64,000 nucleotides of DNA, from contig JAEWCY010000208.1 in assembly GCA_023390395.1 (NCBI GenBank), forward strand, positions 5,715 through 69,714, written 5' to 3'. A model generated the notes under the pieces. The model saw only the letters and a list, made by a program, of their open reading frames with translations, searched no databases and had not been told where the DNA came from. Of the stretch, positions 47,295 to 57,928 are shown piece by piece. The translations under genes and the position numbers were made by a program. This stretch comes from Pseudomonadota bacterium (GTDB taxonomy: Bacteria > Desulfobacterota > Desulfovibrionia > Desulfovibrionales > Desulfovibrionaceae). Every line of letters starts with the position of its first letter. Position 1 is the stretch's first letter.

Positions 47295-47460
47295 ATCATG
47301 GCCAAGACCATCGTCGCGATCTGCTTGCTGCACCCCAGTTGCGGATTGTCTGACCGGAGGGCTCGAATTCCTTGGCCAGATCCTCAGGGCTGCGCCCGGA
47401 GCGAACCAGATCAATCATCCGGCTGCGGAATTCTGGGGGATAAGGGGGGCGTTTCGACAT
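47295..47460 (-). pseudogene. IS3-family OrfA remnant with a frameshift
   Basis: Starting at 47460, MSKRPPYPPEFRSRMIDLVR and onward to GQTIRNW is the N-terminal helix-turn-helix of an IS3-type OrfA. The next bases continue the family sequence in another frame as VQQADRDDGLGHD, showing one extra G in a run of four. The match then stops at the Rhs remnant. No OrfB or intact terminal repeat is seen. The stretch 47461-47694 holds no other gene. Confidence 0.65.
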
Positions 47461-47694
47461 CGTGAACCTCTCCTTCTCAAAAGGATTAGCTGTCCACGAA
47501 ATCGGGTCAACTCCATTTCCCCTTGGGACAAGAATGGGACAGGGGAAAAATAAAAAATGAAGGATATCAAAAGGAAAAAAATGATATTTTGGGACAATCT
47601 TGGGACAGTGCGCGGCAAAAAAGCATTTTTCACGCATGAAGGCGACAACCAGTGACTTGGTTGTTTTGTTGGGTAACTAGCTGATTTTATTGAT

Positions 47695-47788
47695 TGGCGG
47701 AGAGGGTGGGATTCGAACCCACGTGCAGGCTATTAACCCGCAACCCGATTTCGAGTCGGGCCCGTTACGACCACTTCGGTACCTCTCC
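47695..47788 (-). tRNA. tRNA-Ser(CGA)
   Basis: A complete class II tRNA on the minus strand: acceptor GGAGAGG / CCTCTCC, discriminator G, encoded CCA, anticodon stem CCCGA / TCGGG around the loop CTCGAAA (anticodon CGA, reading TCG), a long variable arm, and T arm GTGGG TTCGAAT CCCAC. Discriminator G fits Ser. It borders the accessory island, as tRNA genes often do. Confidence 0.93.
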
Positions 47789-47851
47789 GCACGAGAAAGA
47801 ACCGGAAGGAATTTGGAAGAATATACATGGGAAGGGGTCTTGGCAAGCGTT

Positions 47852-48394
47852 TTATGCGCCCGCATCTTCGCCGCGGCGGCGGCGCTCCCGGAAGAAATCC
47901 CGCAAAAGGTCGCCGCAGGCCGTTTCCAGCACGCCGGACACCACGTCGAAACGGTGGTTGAAAAAGGGCAGGTCCGGCCCGGGCAGCTGCGACGTGACGG
48001 CCCCGGTGCGGGGATCGGCCGCGCCGTAGACGAGCAGGCCCACCCGGGCGTGGATCATGGCCCCCAGGCACATGAGGCAGGGTTCGAGGGTCACGGCCAG
48101 GATCGCGCCGGGCAGCCGGTAGTTGCCGACGGACAGGGCCGCCTGGCGCAGGGCCAGGATCTCGGCGTGGGCCGTGGGGTCGGCGCTCCCGATGGGCGCG
48201 TTGCCGGCCGCGCCGAGCACCTCGCCTGTCGGCGCCAGCACCACCGCGCCGACAGGCGCTTCCCCGGCCGCGGCCGCTTCCCGGGCCTTGGCCAGGGCGA
48301 GCGCCATCACCGCCTCGAAATCGGGAAATCCCGGCGGCGGCGCGGGCAGGCCGGAATCGCCCGGCACGAAGCGTTTTGCCGGCAATAGACCCAT
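47852..48394 (-). CDS. tadA: tRNA-specific adenosine deaminase TadA
   Basis: A 180-residue zinc deaminase. The zinc/catalytic motifs are HAEI (His and Glu, about residue 75) and PCLMC (about 105), with the TadA-type NAPIGSADPTAHAEILALRQAA block. It converts adenosine to inosine at the wobble position of tRNA-Arg(ACG). The first about 25 residues are Pro-rich and may not be part of the fold; a later start is possible. It lies next to a tRNA gene and downstream of purQ on the same strand. Confidence 0.9.
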   Translation of the reverse strand: MGLLPAKRFVPGDSGLPAPPPGFPDFEAVMALALAKAREAAAAGEAPVGAVVLAPTGEVLGAAGNAPIGSADPTAHAEILALRQAALSVGNYRLPGAILAVTLEPCLMCLGAMIHARVGLLVYGAADPRTGAVTSQLPGPDLPFFNHRFDVVSGVLETACGDLLRDFFRERRRRGEDAGA

Positions 48395-48443
48395 TGTTCG
48401 CGGAACCCGATGCCCCTTTCTCCATCCCCCCCTTTCGGGAGGT

Positions 48444-48469
48444 CCAGGAGGGGCCGTCGCCCCTCCTGG
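48444..48469. terminator. Hairpin between purQ and tadA
   Basis: Eleven-bp perfect stem CCAGGAGGGGC / GCCCCTCCTGG with loop CGTC, in the 100-base gap downstream of purQ. No T run follows, so it may only partly stop transcription. Confidence 0.45.
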
Positions 48470-48494
48470 CCGCCGGAGGCATCTTCTTTTTACA

Positions 48495-49304
48495 CTAATT
48501 CGCCCGTAAATACGCTACCGCGTTGTCGAAGAGCACGGTGCCGAGCGTCGGGCGTTCGCCCCGGGTGTAGCCCGGGTGGTTGGTCGGGTGGTTGAAGGCC
48601 TCGGGGTGGGGCATGAGCCCGAGGATGCGGCCCGTGGGGTCGGTCAGGCCGGCGATGGCGTGGGGCGAGCCGTTGGGGTTGGCCGGGTAGTCCATGGTGG
48701 CCGTGCCCGAGGCCGGGTCGGCGTAGGTCAGCGCGATGGCCCCGGTGCGCACGATCTCTTCCAGCACCTGCTGGGTCATGGGCACGAGCTTGCCCTCGCC
48801 GTGGCGCACGGGCAGGTCCAGGCGGGTGATCCCCTTGGTGAAGACGCAGGGGCTTTGGGGATTGGCGGCCAGCGTCACCCAGCGGTCCTCGAACCGGGCC
48901 GAGTCGTTGTTGGTCAGGCTCGCCTGGCGGGCGAAGTAGTCGCCGCCAAGCGCTGGCAGGAGGCCGAGTTTGACCAGGAGCTGGAAGCCGTTGCAGATGC
49001 CGAGGATGAGCCCGCCAGCGGAAAAGAAGGCCTTGAGCTGGTCGAGCAGGGCCTCGCCCGCATCCGTGGCGGCGTGCTTCCAGCGCACGGCCGCGGCCTG
49101 CGCCGCGCCGAGGTCGTCGCCGTCGAGGAAGCCGCCCGGGAAGACCAGGAAGTTGTAGGCGTCGATGCGCACGCGCCCGGCCACGATGTCGGAAAAATAA
49201 ACGATGTCCGTGACGTCCGAGCCGGCCTGACGGGCGGCGTGGGCCGATTCCATTTCGCAGTTGGTGCCGTATCCGGTGATCACGAGGGTGCGCACCTGGG
49301 CCAT
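48495..49304 (-). CDS. purQ: Phosphoribosylformylglycinamidine synthase, glutaminase subunit PurQ
   Basis: A 269-residue class I glutamine amidotransferase. The nucleophile Cys is in LILGICNGFQLL (about residue 100) and the His/Glu pair in GLMPHPEAF (about 235). It feeds ammonia to PurL in purine synthesis (FGAR to FGAM). The start MAQVRTLVITGYGTNCE has GGGAGG upstream; the 16-residue extension lacks a ribosome-binding site. At about 269 residues it is the longer PurQ form found in delta-proteobacteria and archaea-like lineages. It is divergent from pyrG. Confidence 0.93.
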   Translation of the reverse strand: MAQVRTLVITGYGTNCEMESAHAARQAGSDVTDIVYFSDIVAGRVRIDAYNFLVFPGGFLDGDDLGAAQAAAVRWKHAATDAGEALLDQLKAFFSAGGLILGICNGFQLLVKLGLLPALGGDYFARQASLTNNDSARFEDRWVTLAANPQSPCVFTKGITRLDLPVRHGEGKLVPMTQQVLEEIVRTGAIALTYADPASGTATMDYPANPNGSPHAIAGLTDPTGRILGLMPHPEAFNHPTNHPGYTRGERPTLGTVLFDNAVAYLRAN

Positions 49305-49306
49305 AA

Positions 49307-51121
<1,815 letters not shown>

Positions 51122-51195
51122 GGCGGACCGTTTTCCCAGGCGGGCCGGGCCGGAAAGCCCGGAAGGTTTCCAAGGCAACGGACAATCTGGCGGAT

Positions 51196-51230
51196 TGCCA
51201 CAACCCTTCAATTGTGGCATGCTTTTTGTT
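51196..51230 (+). terminator. pyrG terminator overlapping a sigma-54-like element before rpoN
   Basis: Inverted repeat TGCCACAA / TTGTGGCA with eight-base loop, followed by TGCTTTTTG, resembles an intrinsic terminator for pyrG. The second arm also forms GTGGCATG-CTTT-TTGTT (51214-51230), a sigma-54-like promoter with T for C at the -12 GC. A second hairpin, GCGGGGCCGG / CCGGCCCCGC (51233-51257), lies between it and rpoN. Confidence 0.5.
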
Positions 51231-51298
51231 GAGCGGGGCCGGCTGCACCGGCCCCGCCTATTCTCGGCCAACCTCCAAAAGCGCGCACGGCGGTAGAA

Positions 51299-52735
51299 AT
51301 GGCTCTCGAACTGCGACAGCAGCTCAAACTTTCCCAGCAGCTGGTGATGACCCCCCAGCTGCAGCAAGCCATCAAGCTCCTGCAGCTTTCCCGGCTGGAG
51401 CTCCTGGAAAGCGTGCAGCAGGAGCTTCTGGAAAATCCCCTTCTCGAGGAATCCCTCGAGGAAGACCGTCAGCCGGAACGCACCATGGCCGAGGAGAACC
51501 TCGGCCCTTCGGGCGATTCCAGCGACGCGGCCATGGAAAAGGAACTGCTCAAAAACGCCGAGTGGGAGGACTACATCGGCGATTTCGCCAGCACCAGCCG
51601 CCAGTCCCTGGCCCGGGAGACGGAGTTGCCCGAGGAGGGCATGGCCTTCGACGCCAGGCTCGCCTCCAAGCCGTCCCTGGAAGGGCACCTCGGCTGGCAG
51701 ATGCGGCTTTCCAACTTCACGGACAAGGAGCTCGAGATCGGCGAGACCATCGTCGGCAGCCTCAATTCCTCGGGCTACCTGCGCGCCACCCTGGACGAGC
51801 TGGCGCAGATGACCGCCTCCACGGCCGAGGACGTGGAACGGGTGCTTCTGCGCATCCAGCGCTTCGACCCGGTGGGCGTGGCCGCGCGTTCGCCCAGCGA
51901 ATGCCTGCTCACCCAGATCGAGGTCTACGGCTACGAGGACCCCATCCTCATCGAACTGGTGCGCGACCACCTCGAGGACCTGGAAAAGAAGCGCTACAAG
52001 CCCCTGGCCAAGAAGTTCCGCCTGACCATGGAGAAGCTCAAGGAATACCTGGAGCTGATTCAGACGCTCAATCCCATGCCCGGGGCCAGCTACGGCTCGG
52101 GCGACCCCATCTACGTGAGCCCGGACGCCTTCGTGTACAAGTACGGCGACGACTTCGTGATCCTGCTCAACGAAGAGGGCATGCCGCGGCTCAACCTCAA
52201 CATGTCCTACATGGAAGGCGTCAACCCCAAGGCGGACAAGGACAAGGACTACCTGCAGGACAAGATGCGCTCGGCCATGTGGCTCATGAAAAGCCTGTAC
52301 CAGCGCCAGCGCACGCTTTATAAGGTGCTGGAAAGCATCGTCAAGTTCCAACGGGAATTTTTCGAGCACGGCGTGACGCGCCTGCGGCCGCTGATCTTAA
52401 AGGATGTGGCCGACGACATCAGCATGCACGAATCGACCGTCAGCCGCATTACCTCCAACAAATACGTGGCCACGCCACACGGCATTTTCGAACTGAAGTT
52501 CTTCTTCAACAGCTCCCTTGAACTCGACGACGGCAGCACCGTGGGCTCCGAGTCGGTCAAGGCCATGATCAAGCGCATCATCGCCGGCGAGAACGCCAAG
52601 CGGCCCATCAGCGACGAGGCCATCGCCGACATGCTCAAGGAAGAACTGCAGATCAACATCGCCCGGCGCACCGTGGCCAAGTATCGCACGGCCATGGGGA
52701 TCGAATCCTCGTCCAAGCGCAAGGAAGTTTTCTGA
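51299..52735 (+). CDS. rpoN: RNA polymerase sigma-54 factor RpoN
   Basis: A 478-residue sigma-54. Region I is glutamine/leucine-rich (ELRQQLKLSQQLVMTPQLQQAIKLLQ), followed by an acidic region II, the core-binding region III, the DNA-binding helix DDISMHESTVSRITSNKYVATPHGIFELKFFF, and the RpoN box ARRTVAKYR at about 457. It recognises -24/-12 promoters and needs AAA+ activators, two of which are in this window. The downstream genes hpf, ptsN and rapZ are its usual neighbours. Confidence 0.97.
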   Translation: MALELRQQLKLSQQLVMTPQLQQAIKLLQLSRLELLESVQQELLENPLLEESLEEDRQPERTMAEENLGPSGDSSDAAMEKELLKNAEWEDYIGDFASTSRQSLARETELPEEGMAFDARLASKPSLEGHLGWQMRLSNFTDKELEIGETIVGSLNSSGYLRATLDELAQMTASTAEDVERVLLRIQRFDPVGVAARSPSECLLTQIEVYGYEDPILIELVRDHLEDLEKKRYKPLAKKFRLTMEKLKEYLELIQTLNPMPGASYGSGDPIYVSPDAFVYKYGDDFVILLNEEGMPRLNLNMSYMEGVNPKADKDKDYLQDKMRSAMWLMKSLYQRQRTLYKVLESIVKFQREFFEHGVTRLRPLILKDVADDISMHESTVSRITSNKYVATPHGIFELKFFFNSSLELDDGSTVGSESVKAMIKRIIAGENAKRPISDEAIADMLKEELQINIARRTVAKYRTAMGIESSSKRKEVF

Positions 52736-52785
52736 TGCTTCGGGCCGGGTCTGCCGGCCCAATACCACGCCACCCGGAGGACCCC

Positions 52786-53334
52786 ATGAACATCACCTTT
52801 AATTTCAAGAATTTCGAACCGTCGGATCATTTGCGCGACTACGCCCGCAAACGCTTCGACAAGCTCGCCAAATATACCACCGCCACCGACGCTTCCGAGC
52901 TCCAGGTCAACTTGGCCGTGGAGAAGACCCGCCAGATGGCCGACGTCGTCTTTTTGGCCGACAACATGCACATCTCGGCCCACGAAGTGTCCGAGGACAT
53001 GTACTCCACCATCGACATGATCCTGGACAAGGTCGAGGCGCAAGCCAAGAAGTTCCGCGAAAAGCAGAAGGACCGCCGCCGCCAGGCCGCCGACACCGTG
53101 CGCCTGCAGGTCATCAGCATCAGCGAGGACGCCCAGGGCGGGCGCACCCCGACCATCGTCGAGACCGACGACTTCTCCCCCAAGCCCATGGCCGTGGAGG
53201 AAGCCGCCGAGCAGCTGGTCAGCCTCAAGCAGGAGTTCCTGGTGTTCGTCAATTCCGAAACCGAACGGCCCAACGTCATCTACCGTCTGCGCAACGGCGA
53301 CTTCGGCCTGATCGATCCTGGAACGGGCGCGTAG
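52786..53334 (+). CDS. hpf: Ribosome hibernation promoting factor, long form
   Basis: A 182-residue protein. The N-terminal S30AE domain (MNITFNFKNFEPSDHLRDYARKRFDKLAKY) is followed by a linker (about 100-125) and the C-terminal dimerisation domain (FSPKPMAVEEAAEQLVSLKQEFLVFVNSET, about 127-180). The long form makes 100S ribosome dimers during stasis. CGGAGG lies before the start. It follows rpoN by about 50 bases and abuts ptsN with no gap. Confidence 0.95.
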   Translation: MNITFNFKNFEPSDHLRDYARKRFDKLAKYTTATDASELQVNLAVEKTRQMADVVFLADNMHISAHEVSEDMYSTIDMILDKVEAQAKKFREKQKDRRRQAADTVRLQVISISEDAQGGRTPTIVETDDFSPKPMAVEEAAEQLVSLKQEFLVFVNSETERPNVIYRLRNGDFGLIDPGTGA

Positions 53335-53787
53335 ATGAAGCTTGAGGACTATCTCCAGCCCGAGTTCGTCATCGGGGATCTTGCCGCCGAGGCCAAGGGC
53401 GAGGCGCTGGCCGAGCTGGTCGCGCCGCTGAAAAAACGCTGGCCCGACTTCGACGACGCCAAGGCCAGGCAGGTGCTGCTGGACCGGGAAAGCCTCGGCA
53501 CCACCGGCATCGGCGACGCCGTGGCCATCCCCCACGGCAAGATGGAGAGCCTCCAGCAGATCGTCATCGTCGTCGGCAGAAGCTTCAAGGGCGTGAACTT
53601 CGATGCGCTGGACCTCAAGCCCTGCCGCATCTTCTTCCTCGTCCTGGCCCCGGAGCACGTGGCGGGCCTGCATCTGCGCATCCTGGCCCACATCTCCCGG
53701 CTTCTTTCCGACGAATCCTTCCGGCGCGCCTTCCTGGGCGCCGAGGACGACGCGGCCCTGTGGCGGGTGCTGACCGCCGCGGCCTGA
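53335..53787 (+). CDS. ptsN: PTS EIIA-Ntr-type regulatory protein
   Basis: A 150-residue EIIA of the fructose/nitrogen class. The phospho-acceptor His is in GIGDAVAIPHGKM (about residue 66), the family signature. It starts immediately after the hpf stop. In the rpoN neighbourhood EIIA-Ntr regulates potassium uptake, stress and nitrogen-linked processes rather than sugar import. Confidence 0.93.
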   Translation: MKLEDYLQPEFVIGDLAAEAKGEALAELVAPLKKRWPDFDDAKARQVLLDRESLGTTGIGDAVAIPHGKMESLQQIVIVVGRSFKGVNFDALDLKPCRIFFLVLAPEHVAGLHLRILAHISRLLSDESFRRAFLGAEDDAALWRVLTAAA

Positions 53788-53992
53788 CGTGAAACCGTTT
53801 CGCCCCCTGTCCGTGCGCCGGCCGTCACACGGCCGCGCCGGACGGGGGGTATCGTTTCCGGCGACGGGCCGCCCGCGGGGCGGCGTTTGACGGGGCGTCC
53901 CCTGGTGGAGCCCGAACCTCTGTCCGGCCGGACCGCGAGGCGCGGCACGGGCCGCCGTCCCGGCGGGGGAGGCGGCCGGAGGGCGAAACGGC

Positions 53993-54880
53993 ATGCAAGA
54001 CGCGCCTGCGGATCTCAAGATCGTCATCCTGACCGGGCTGTCCGGGTCCGGCAAGAGCACGGGCCTTCGGGTCTTCGAGGACCTGGGCTTTTTCTGCGTG
54101 GACGGGCTGCCCGTGAGCCTCGTGCCCAAGCTCATCGGCCTTTTCGACGACAAGGGCGGCCAGCGCTACAAGGGGCTGGCGCTCGGCATGGACGTGCGCC
54201 AGGCCGACCTCGACCGGGACTGGGGCGCGACGCTGGCCCAGGTCAAGGGCCGCGACGTGGGCCTGCAGATCATCTTCTTCGAGGCCGACACCCAGGAGAT
54301 CATCCGCCGCTACGCCACCACGCGGCGGCCCCACCCCCTGGAAAGCCCGACCATGGGCCTGGAGCAGGCCGTGGCCGCCGAGCGCGAGCGCATGACGGCC
54401 CTGCGCGACGCCGCGGACATGGTCATCGACACCACGGACTTCTCCATCCATGACCTGCGGCGCAAGCTCCAGGAGAAGTGGGCCTCCATCCGTCCGGCCA
54501 AGGGCACGCTCAAGGTCCACGTCATGAGCTTCGGCTTCAAGTACGGGCCGCCGTCCGAGGCGGACATGATCTTCGACCTGCGCTTTTTGCCCAACCCTTA
54601 TTTCGACAAGGACCTCCGGGAAAAGACCGGCAAGGACGCGCCCGTGCGCGACTACGTCCTGGCCGAGGACCCGGGCCGGGAGTTTCTCGGCCGGCTCAAG
54701 GACTTCCTGCTCTACCTCCTGCCGCTCTACGCCAAGGAAGGGCGCTACCGCCTGACCGTGGCCTTCGGCTGCACCGGGGGCCGGCACCGGTCCGTGGCCG
54801 TGGCCGAGGCCGTCTTTGACACCTTGTCCAAGGCTGGCTACAATATTTCCCTTGAACACCGGCACATCGAGCGCGGCTGA
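53993..54880 (+). CDS. rapZ: RNase adapter / nucleotide-binding protein RapZ
   Basis: A 295-residue protein with Walker A GLSGSGKST (about 16-24), the RapZ segments CVDGLPVSLVPKL and MDVRQ, and the C-terminal domain VMSFGFKYGPPSEADMIFDLRFLPNPY and GCTGGRHRSVAVAE. In E. coli it controls glucosamine-6-phosphate synthase through small RNAs. It lies between two PTS genes, 205 bases after ptsN; that gap contains no gene. Confidence 0.94.
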   Translation: MQDAPADLKIVILTGLSGSGKSTGLRVFEDLGFFCVDGLPVSLVPKLIGLFDDKGGQRYKGLALGMDVRQADLDRDWGATLAQVKGRDVGLQIIFFEADTQEIIRRYATTRRPHPLESPTMGLEQAVAAERERMTALRDAADMVIDTTDFSIHDLRRKLQEKWASIRPAKGTLKVHVMSFGFKYGPPSEADMIFDLRFLPNPYFDKDLREKTGKDAPVRDYVLAEDPGREFLGRLKDFLLYLLPLYAKEGRYRLTVAFGCTGGRHRSVAVAEAVFDTLSKAGYNISLEHRHIERG

Positions 54881-54970
54881 GGCGGCGCTTCCGATGCGTC
54901 ACGGCGTTTTCCGGTCGCGTGCGTCGCGACCTCACTGCAGCCAAGGGCCGCGCGCCCGTCGAGAGGATGC

Positions 54971-55408
54971 ATGAGCGGGCAAAACCAGCCCGACACGCCC
55001 GTTGGCGTGGTCGTGGTCACCCATACCGAATACGGCGCCTGGCTGCTGCGGGCGGCGGAATTCATCCTCGGGCCCCAGGAGCATTGCCGTTGCGTCAGCG
55101 TGGACATGACCCATCCCGTGGATGCGACCCTGGTCACGCTCAAGGCCGCCATCAAGGAGACCGACCGGGGAGCCGGTGTCCTGATCCTTACCGACATGTT
55201 CGGCGGCACGCCGACAAACCTCAGCCTGTCGCTTCTGGGCACGGGACGCCTGGAGGTGCTCACCGGCGTCAACCTGCCCATGCTCATCAAGATCCTCGGC
55301 TCCCGCACCAGGGCCCTGGAGACGCTGGCCGTGGAGGCCAAGCAGGCCGGCTGCCAGGGCATCGTCGTGGCGGGCGAGGTGCTGCGCAAGAAGGTGGCCG
55401 AGGGCTAG
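54971..55408 (+). CDS. PTS EIIA, mannose family
   Basis: A 145-residue EIIA-Man-type domain. The phospho-acceptor His is in VVVTHTEYGAWLL (about residue 19), and TDMFGGTPTNLSL (about 76-88) is the family signature. It takes phosphate from HPr and passes it to EIIB, whose gene follows after three bases. GAGAGG lies upstream of the ATG. Confidence 0.9.
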   Translation: MSGQNQPDTPVGVVVVTHTEYGAWLLRAAEFILGPQEHCRCVSVDMTHPVDATLVTLKAAIKETDRGAGVLILTDMFGGTPTNLSLSLLGTGRLEVLTGVNLPMLIKILGSRTRALETLAVEAKQAGCQGIVVAGEVLRKKVAEG

Positions 55409-55411
55409 GCC

Positions 55412-55873
55412 ATGGCGTTCGTACGGGTGGACAACCGGCTCGTGCACGGCCAGATCATCGAAACCTGGCTGCCCTTTACCCATGCCAGGGCCATTCTGGT
55501 CGTCAACGACGCCCTGGCCGGGGATTTCCTGCGCCAGGAGATCATGTCCCTGGCCATTCCCGCCGGAGTGCGCATCGAGTTTCTGCCCGTGGCCGACCTT
55601 GCGCCGTTTCTCGGCCGCAATCCCCTGGAGGCCGAGGGGGCGCTGATCCTGTTCGCCAGCTGCCGCGACGCCCGGGCCGCCTACGAGAAGGGCTTCGGCT
55701 TCGGCAACCTCAACCTCGGCAACCTGCACTACGCGCCCGGCAAGAAGCAGGTCTGCCCCCACGTGGCCCTGTCCAAGGAGGACGAGTCCTGCCTGGACTT
55801 CTTGCGCGACAACGGCGTGCGCCTGGACTACCGCTGCGTGCCGAGCGACCCCCAGCAGCTGCGCGGCGCCTGA
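55412..55873 (+). CDS. PTS EIIB, mannose family
   Basis: A 153-residue EIIB of the mannose/sorbose class. The N-terminal VRVDNRLVHGQIIETWLP carries the phospho-His (about residue 15), and the rest (GVRIEFLPVADLAPFL, GNLNLGNLHYAPGKKQV) matches the family. It is followed by an EIIC gene that is out of frame at its 5' end. Confidence 0.92.
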   Translation: MAFVRVDNRLVHGQIIETWLPFTHARAILVVNDALAGDFLRQEIMSLAIPAGVRIEFLPVADLAPFLGRNPLEAEGALILFASCRDARAAYEKGFGFGNLNLGNLHYAPGKKQVCPHVALSKEDESCLDFLRDNGVRLDYRCVPSDPQQLRGA

Positions 55874-55913
55874 GGCGACAGCGCGCCAACGACCAGCCGG
55901 AGCGAACCACGAC

Positions 55914-56605
55914 ATGACCCATCAGGCCGACATCCTGCTGCACGTTGGAAGCGTCGCTTTTTTTTTGTCCTTTTCTCGTCCTTCCGCTTCTTCGTCAACG
56001 CGGCGCTCCTTGAACGGCCGGTGATCATCGGCTTCGCCTGGGCCGCGGCCTTCGGCGACCTCGACCTCACTCTCAAGCTGTGCCTTTTCTACGAACTCTT
56101 CTGGCTCGACGGCATCCCGGCCGGCACCCACATTCCGCCCAACGCCGCCGCCTCCACCCTGGCCGGGCTTTCGCTCATGCACGTGTTCAAGCTGACCTCG
56201 CCGGCCGAGGCGCTTTTCGTGGCCGCGTCCACGGCCATGCTCGGCCGGCTGTTCGCCGCCCTGGAAGGCGTGCAGCGGGTGGTGGAGAACATCGCGCTGT
56301 CGCGCTACACCGCCGCCCGGGAGCGGGCCAAGGCCCATTTCGCGCCCGGCCGGCTCATCCGCCGGGCCTTTTGCGACATGGCCATCCTCAACGGCGTGGC
56401 CTTCAGCGTGGCCCTGGCCGGGCTCATCGCCCTGTTCCACGCCATCCTGCCCCTGGTGTGGCCCTACCTGTCCTCCTCGGGCGCGACCTGGAGCCAGTTG
56501 TGGATCCTGGGAAGCCTCGGCGGCGTGCTCTCCCTGCGCTACCGGCCGGCCTACCTGACCCTGGCCGGCGGCATGGCCGTGGCCATGGCCTGGTTTTTAT
56601 TCTAA
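55914..56605 (+). pseudogene. PTS EIIC, mannose family, interrupted or recoded at a T9 run
   Basis: The ATG at 55914 opens MTHQADILLHVGSVAFFF, then leaves the EIIC frame and stops at TGA. The family sequence continues one frame away as VLFSSFRFFVNAALLERP and FGDLDLTLKLCLFYELFWLDG to the stop at 56605. The switch falls on nine T (55958-55966). Adding one T, or a -1 slip, joins the two parts into a 230-residue membrane protein with a continuous first helix. It may be a sequencing error, a phase-variable gene, or productive slippage. EIID, HPr and EI are not in the window. Confidence 0.8.
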
Positions 56606-56855
56606 CGTCTCGCGCCTCCGTTTGGCCCCCGGCCCGCGGCCGGAAAGCGGCACAGGGACGCGTCTGGCCGCTCCTCTTTCCCGGAAATGAACATCGCGGG
56701 ATTTTTCCTGATGCGCCGGGCCCCGGGCAAAAAAGCAGTCCGCCTCCTGGGAATTTGACTTGGCAAGATTTGCCTTTTGGGATAATCTTCACAAGTTCTG
56801 AAATGAGGCTGCCAACCCGTCAGGGTTTTGGAAAAAACACCAGGAGGACACAACT

Positions 56856-57776
56856 ATGGCTGTTTATGTCGTTGGTCACAAAAATCCGGACACCGATTCC
56901 GTCGCCGCCGCCATTTCCGTGGCTGATCTGATGAGCAAGGCCAAGGGCCTGGACGCCAAGCCGGCCGCCCAGGGTCCGCTCAACCCCGAAAGCGCCTTCG
57001 TGCTCGAAAAGTTCGGCGTGGCCGCTCCGGAGATCGTCACCGACGCCACCGACAAGCAGATCATCCTGGTCGACCATTCCGATCTGGCCCAGAGCCTGGA
57101 CAACCTGGCCAAGGGCGAGATCATCGGCATCTACGACCACCACAAGCTCGGCGACGTGACCACCCCCAATCCCCTGGACATCCTGGTCAAGCCCGTGGGC
57201 TGCTCCTGCACCGTGGTCAAGATGATGTACGACTGCGCCAAGGTCGAGATTTCCAAGCCCATGGCCGGCATCATGATGTGCGCCATCCTGTCCGACACCG
57301 TCATGTTCAAGTCCCCGACCTGCACCGCCGACGACAAGGCCGCCGTCGAGGCCCTGGCCAAGATCGCGGGCGTGTCCGACTTCATGTCCCTGGGCGTGGA
57401 GATGTTCAAGGTCAAGTCCGCCGTGGGCGGCACCCCGGCCAAGGACCTGGTCTTCCGCGACTACAAGGACTTCAACATGGGCGGCAAGAAGATCGGCATC
57501 GGCCAGCTGGAAGTGGTCGACCTGTCGATCCTCGAGCCGGTCAAGGCCGCCCTGCTGGAAGAGTGCAAGAAGGTCAAGGCCGAAGGCCGCCACAGCGTGT
57601 TCCTGCTTCTGACCGACATCATGAAGGAAGGTTCCGAGATGCTGATCGTCTCCGACGATCCCGGCTACGTGACCAAGGCCTTCGGCGTCGAGGTCAAGGG
57701 CGACTCCGTGTGGCTCGACGGCGTGCTGTCCCGCAAAAAGCAGGTCGTGCCGCCTTTCGAGAAGGCTTTCGCCTAG
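56856..57776 (+). CDS. ppaC: Manganese-dependent (family II) inorganic pyrophosphatase
   Basis: A 306-residue DHH-family enzyme hydrolysing pyrophosphate. The metal ligands are seen in VVGHKNPDTDSVAAA (His and Asp near 8-15), ILVDHSD, and the DHH motif IYDHHKLGD (about 88). The C-terminal domain has GRHSVFLLLTDI and the SRKKQVVPPF motif. Useful for pulling sulfate activation and CoA-ligase reactions forward. AGGAGG precedes the ATG. A strong terminator follows. Confidence 0.96.
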   Translation: MAVYVVGHKNPDTDSVAAAISVADLMSKAKGLDAKPAAQGPLNPESAFVLEKFGVAAPEIVTDATDKQIILVDHSDLAQSLDNLAKGEIIGIYDHHKLGDVTTPNPLDILVKPVGCSCTVVKMMYDCAKVEISKPMAGIMMCAILSDTVMFKSPTCTADDKAAVEALAKIAGVSDFMSLGVEMFKVKSAVGGTPAKDLVFRDYKDFNMGGKKIGIGQLEVVDLSILEPVKAALLEECKKVKAEGRHSVFLLLTDIMKEGSEMLIVSDDPGYVTKAFGVEVKGDSVWLDGVLSRKKQVVPPFEKAFA

Positions 57777-57802
57777 TCCTTTCCGCGCAGGCGTCAAAGA
57801 GG

Positions 57803-57831
57803 GGAGCGGCCTTCGGGCCGCTCCTTTTTTT
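57803..57831 (+). terminator. Intrinsic terminator of ppaC
   Basis: Stem GGAGCGGCC / GGCCGCTCC with a stable TTCG loop, followed by seven T. Strong Rho-independent terminator. Confidence 0.93.
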
Positions 57832-57928
57832 GTCCCGTTCGGGCGGGCACCGGGGATGACCTTCCCGACGTCATCGGCTGCTTGCCCGGGATGCAACGGG
57901 CTTTTCCAAGTCCGGAGGGGGCGCGGGG

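Noticed and set aside
42611..47694. A mobile island integrated in the tRNA-Ser gene
   Set aside because: No duplicated tRNA end or integrase was found in the window; the tRNA association is only positional.
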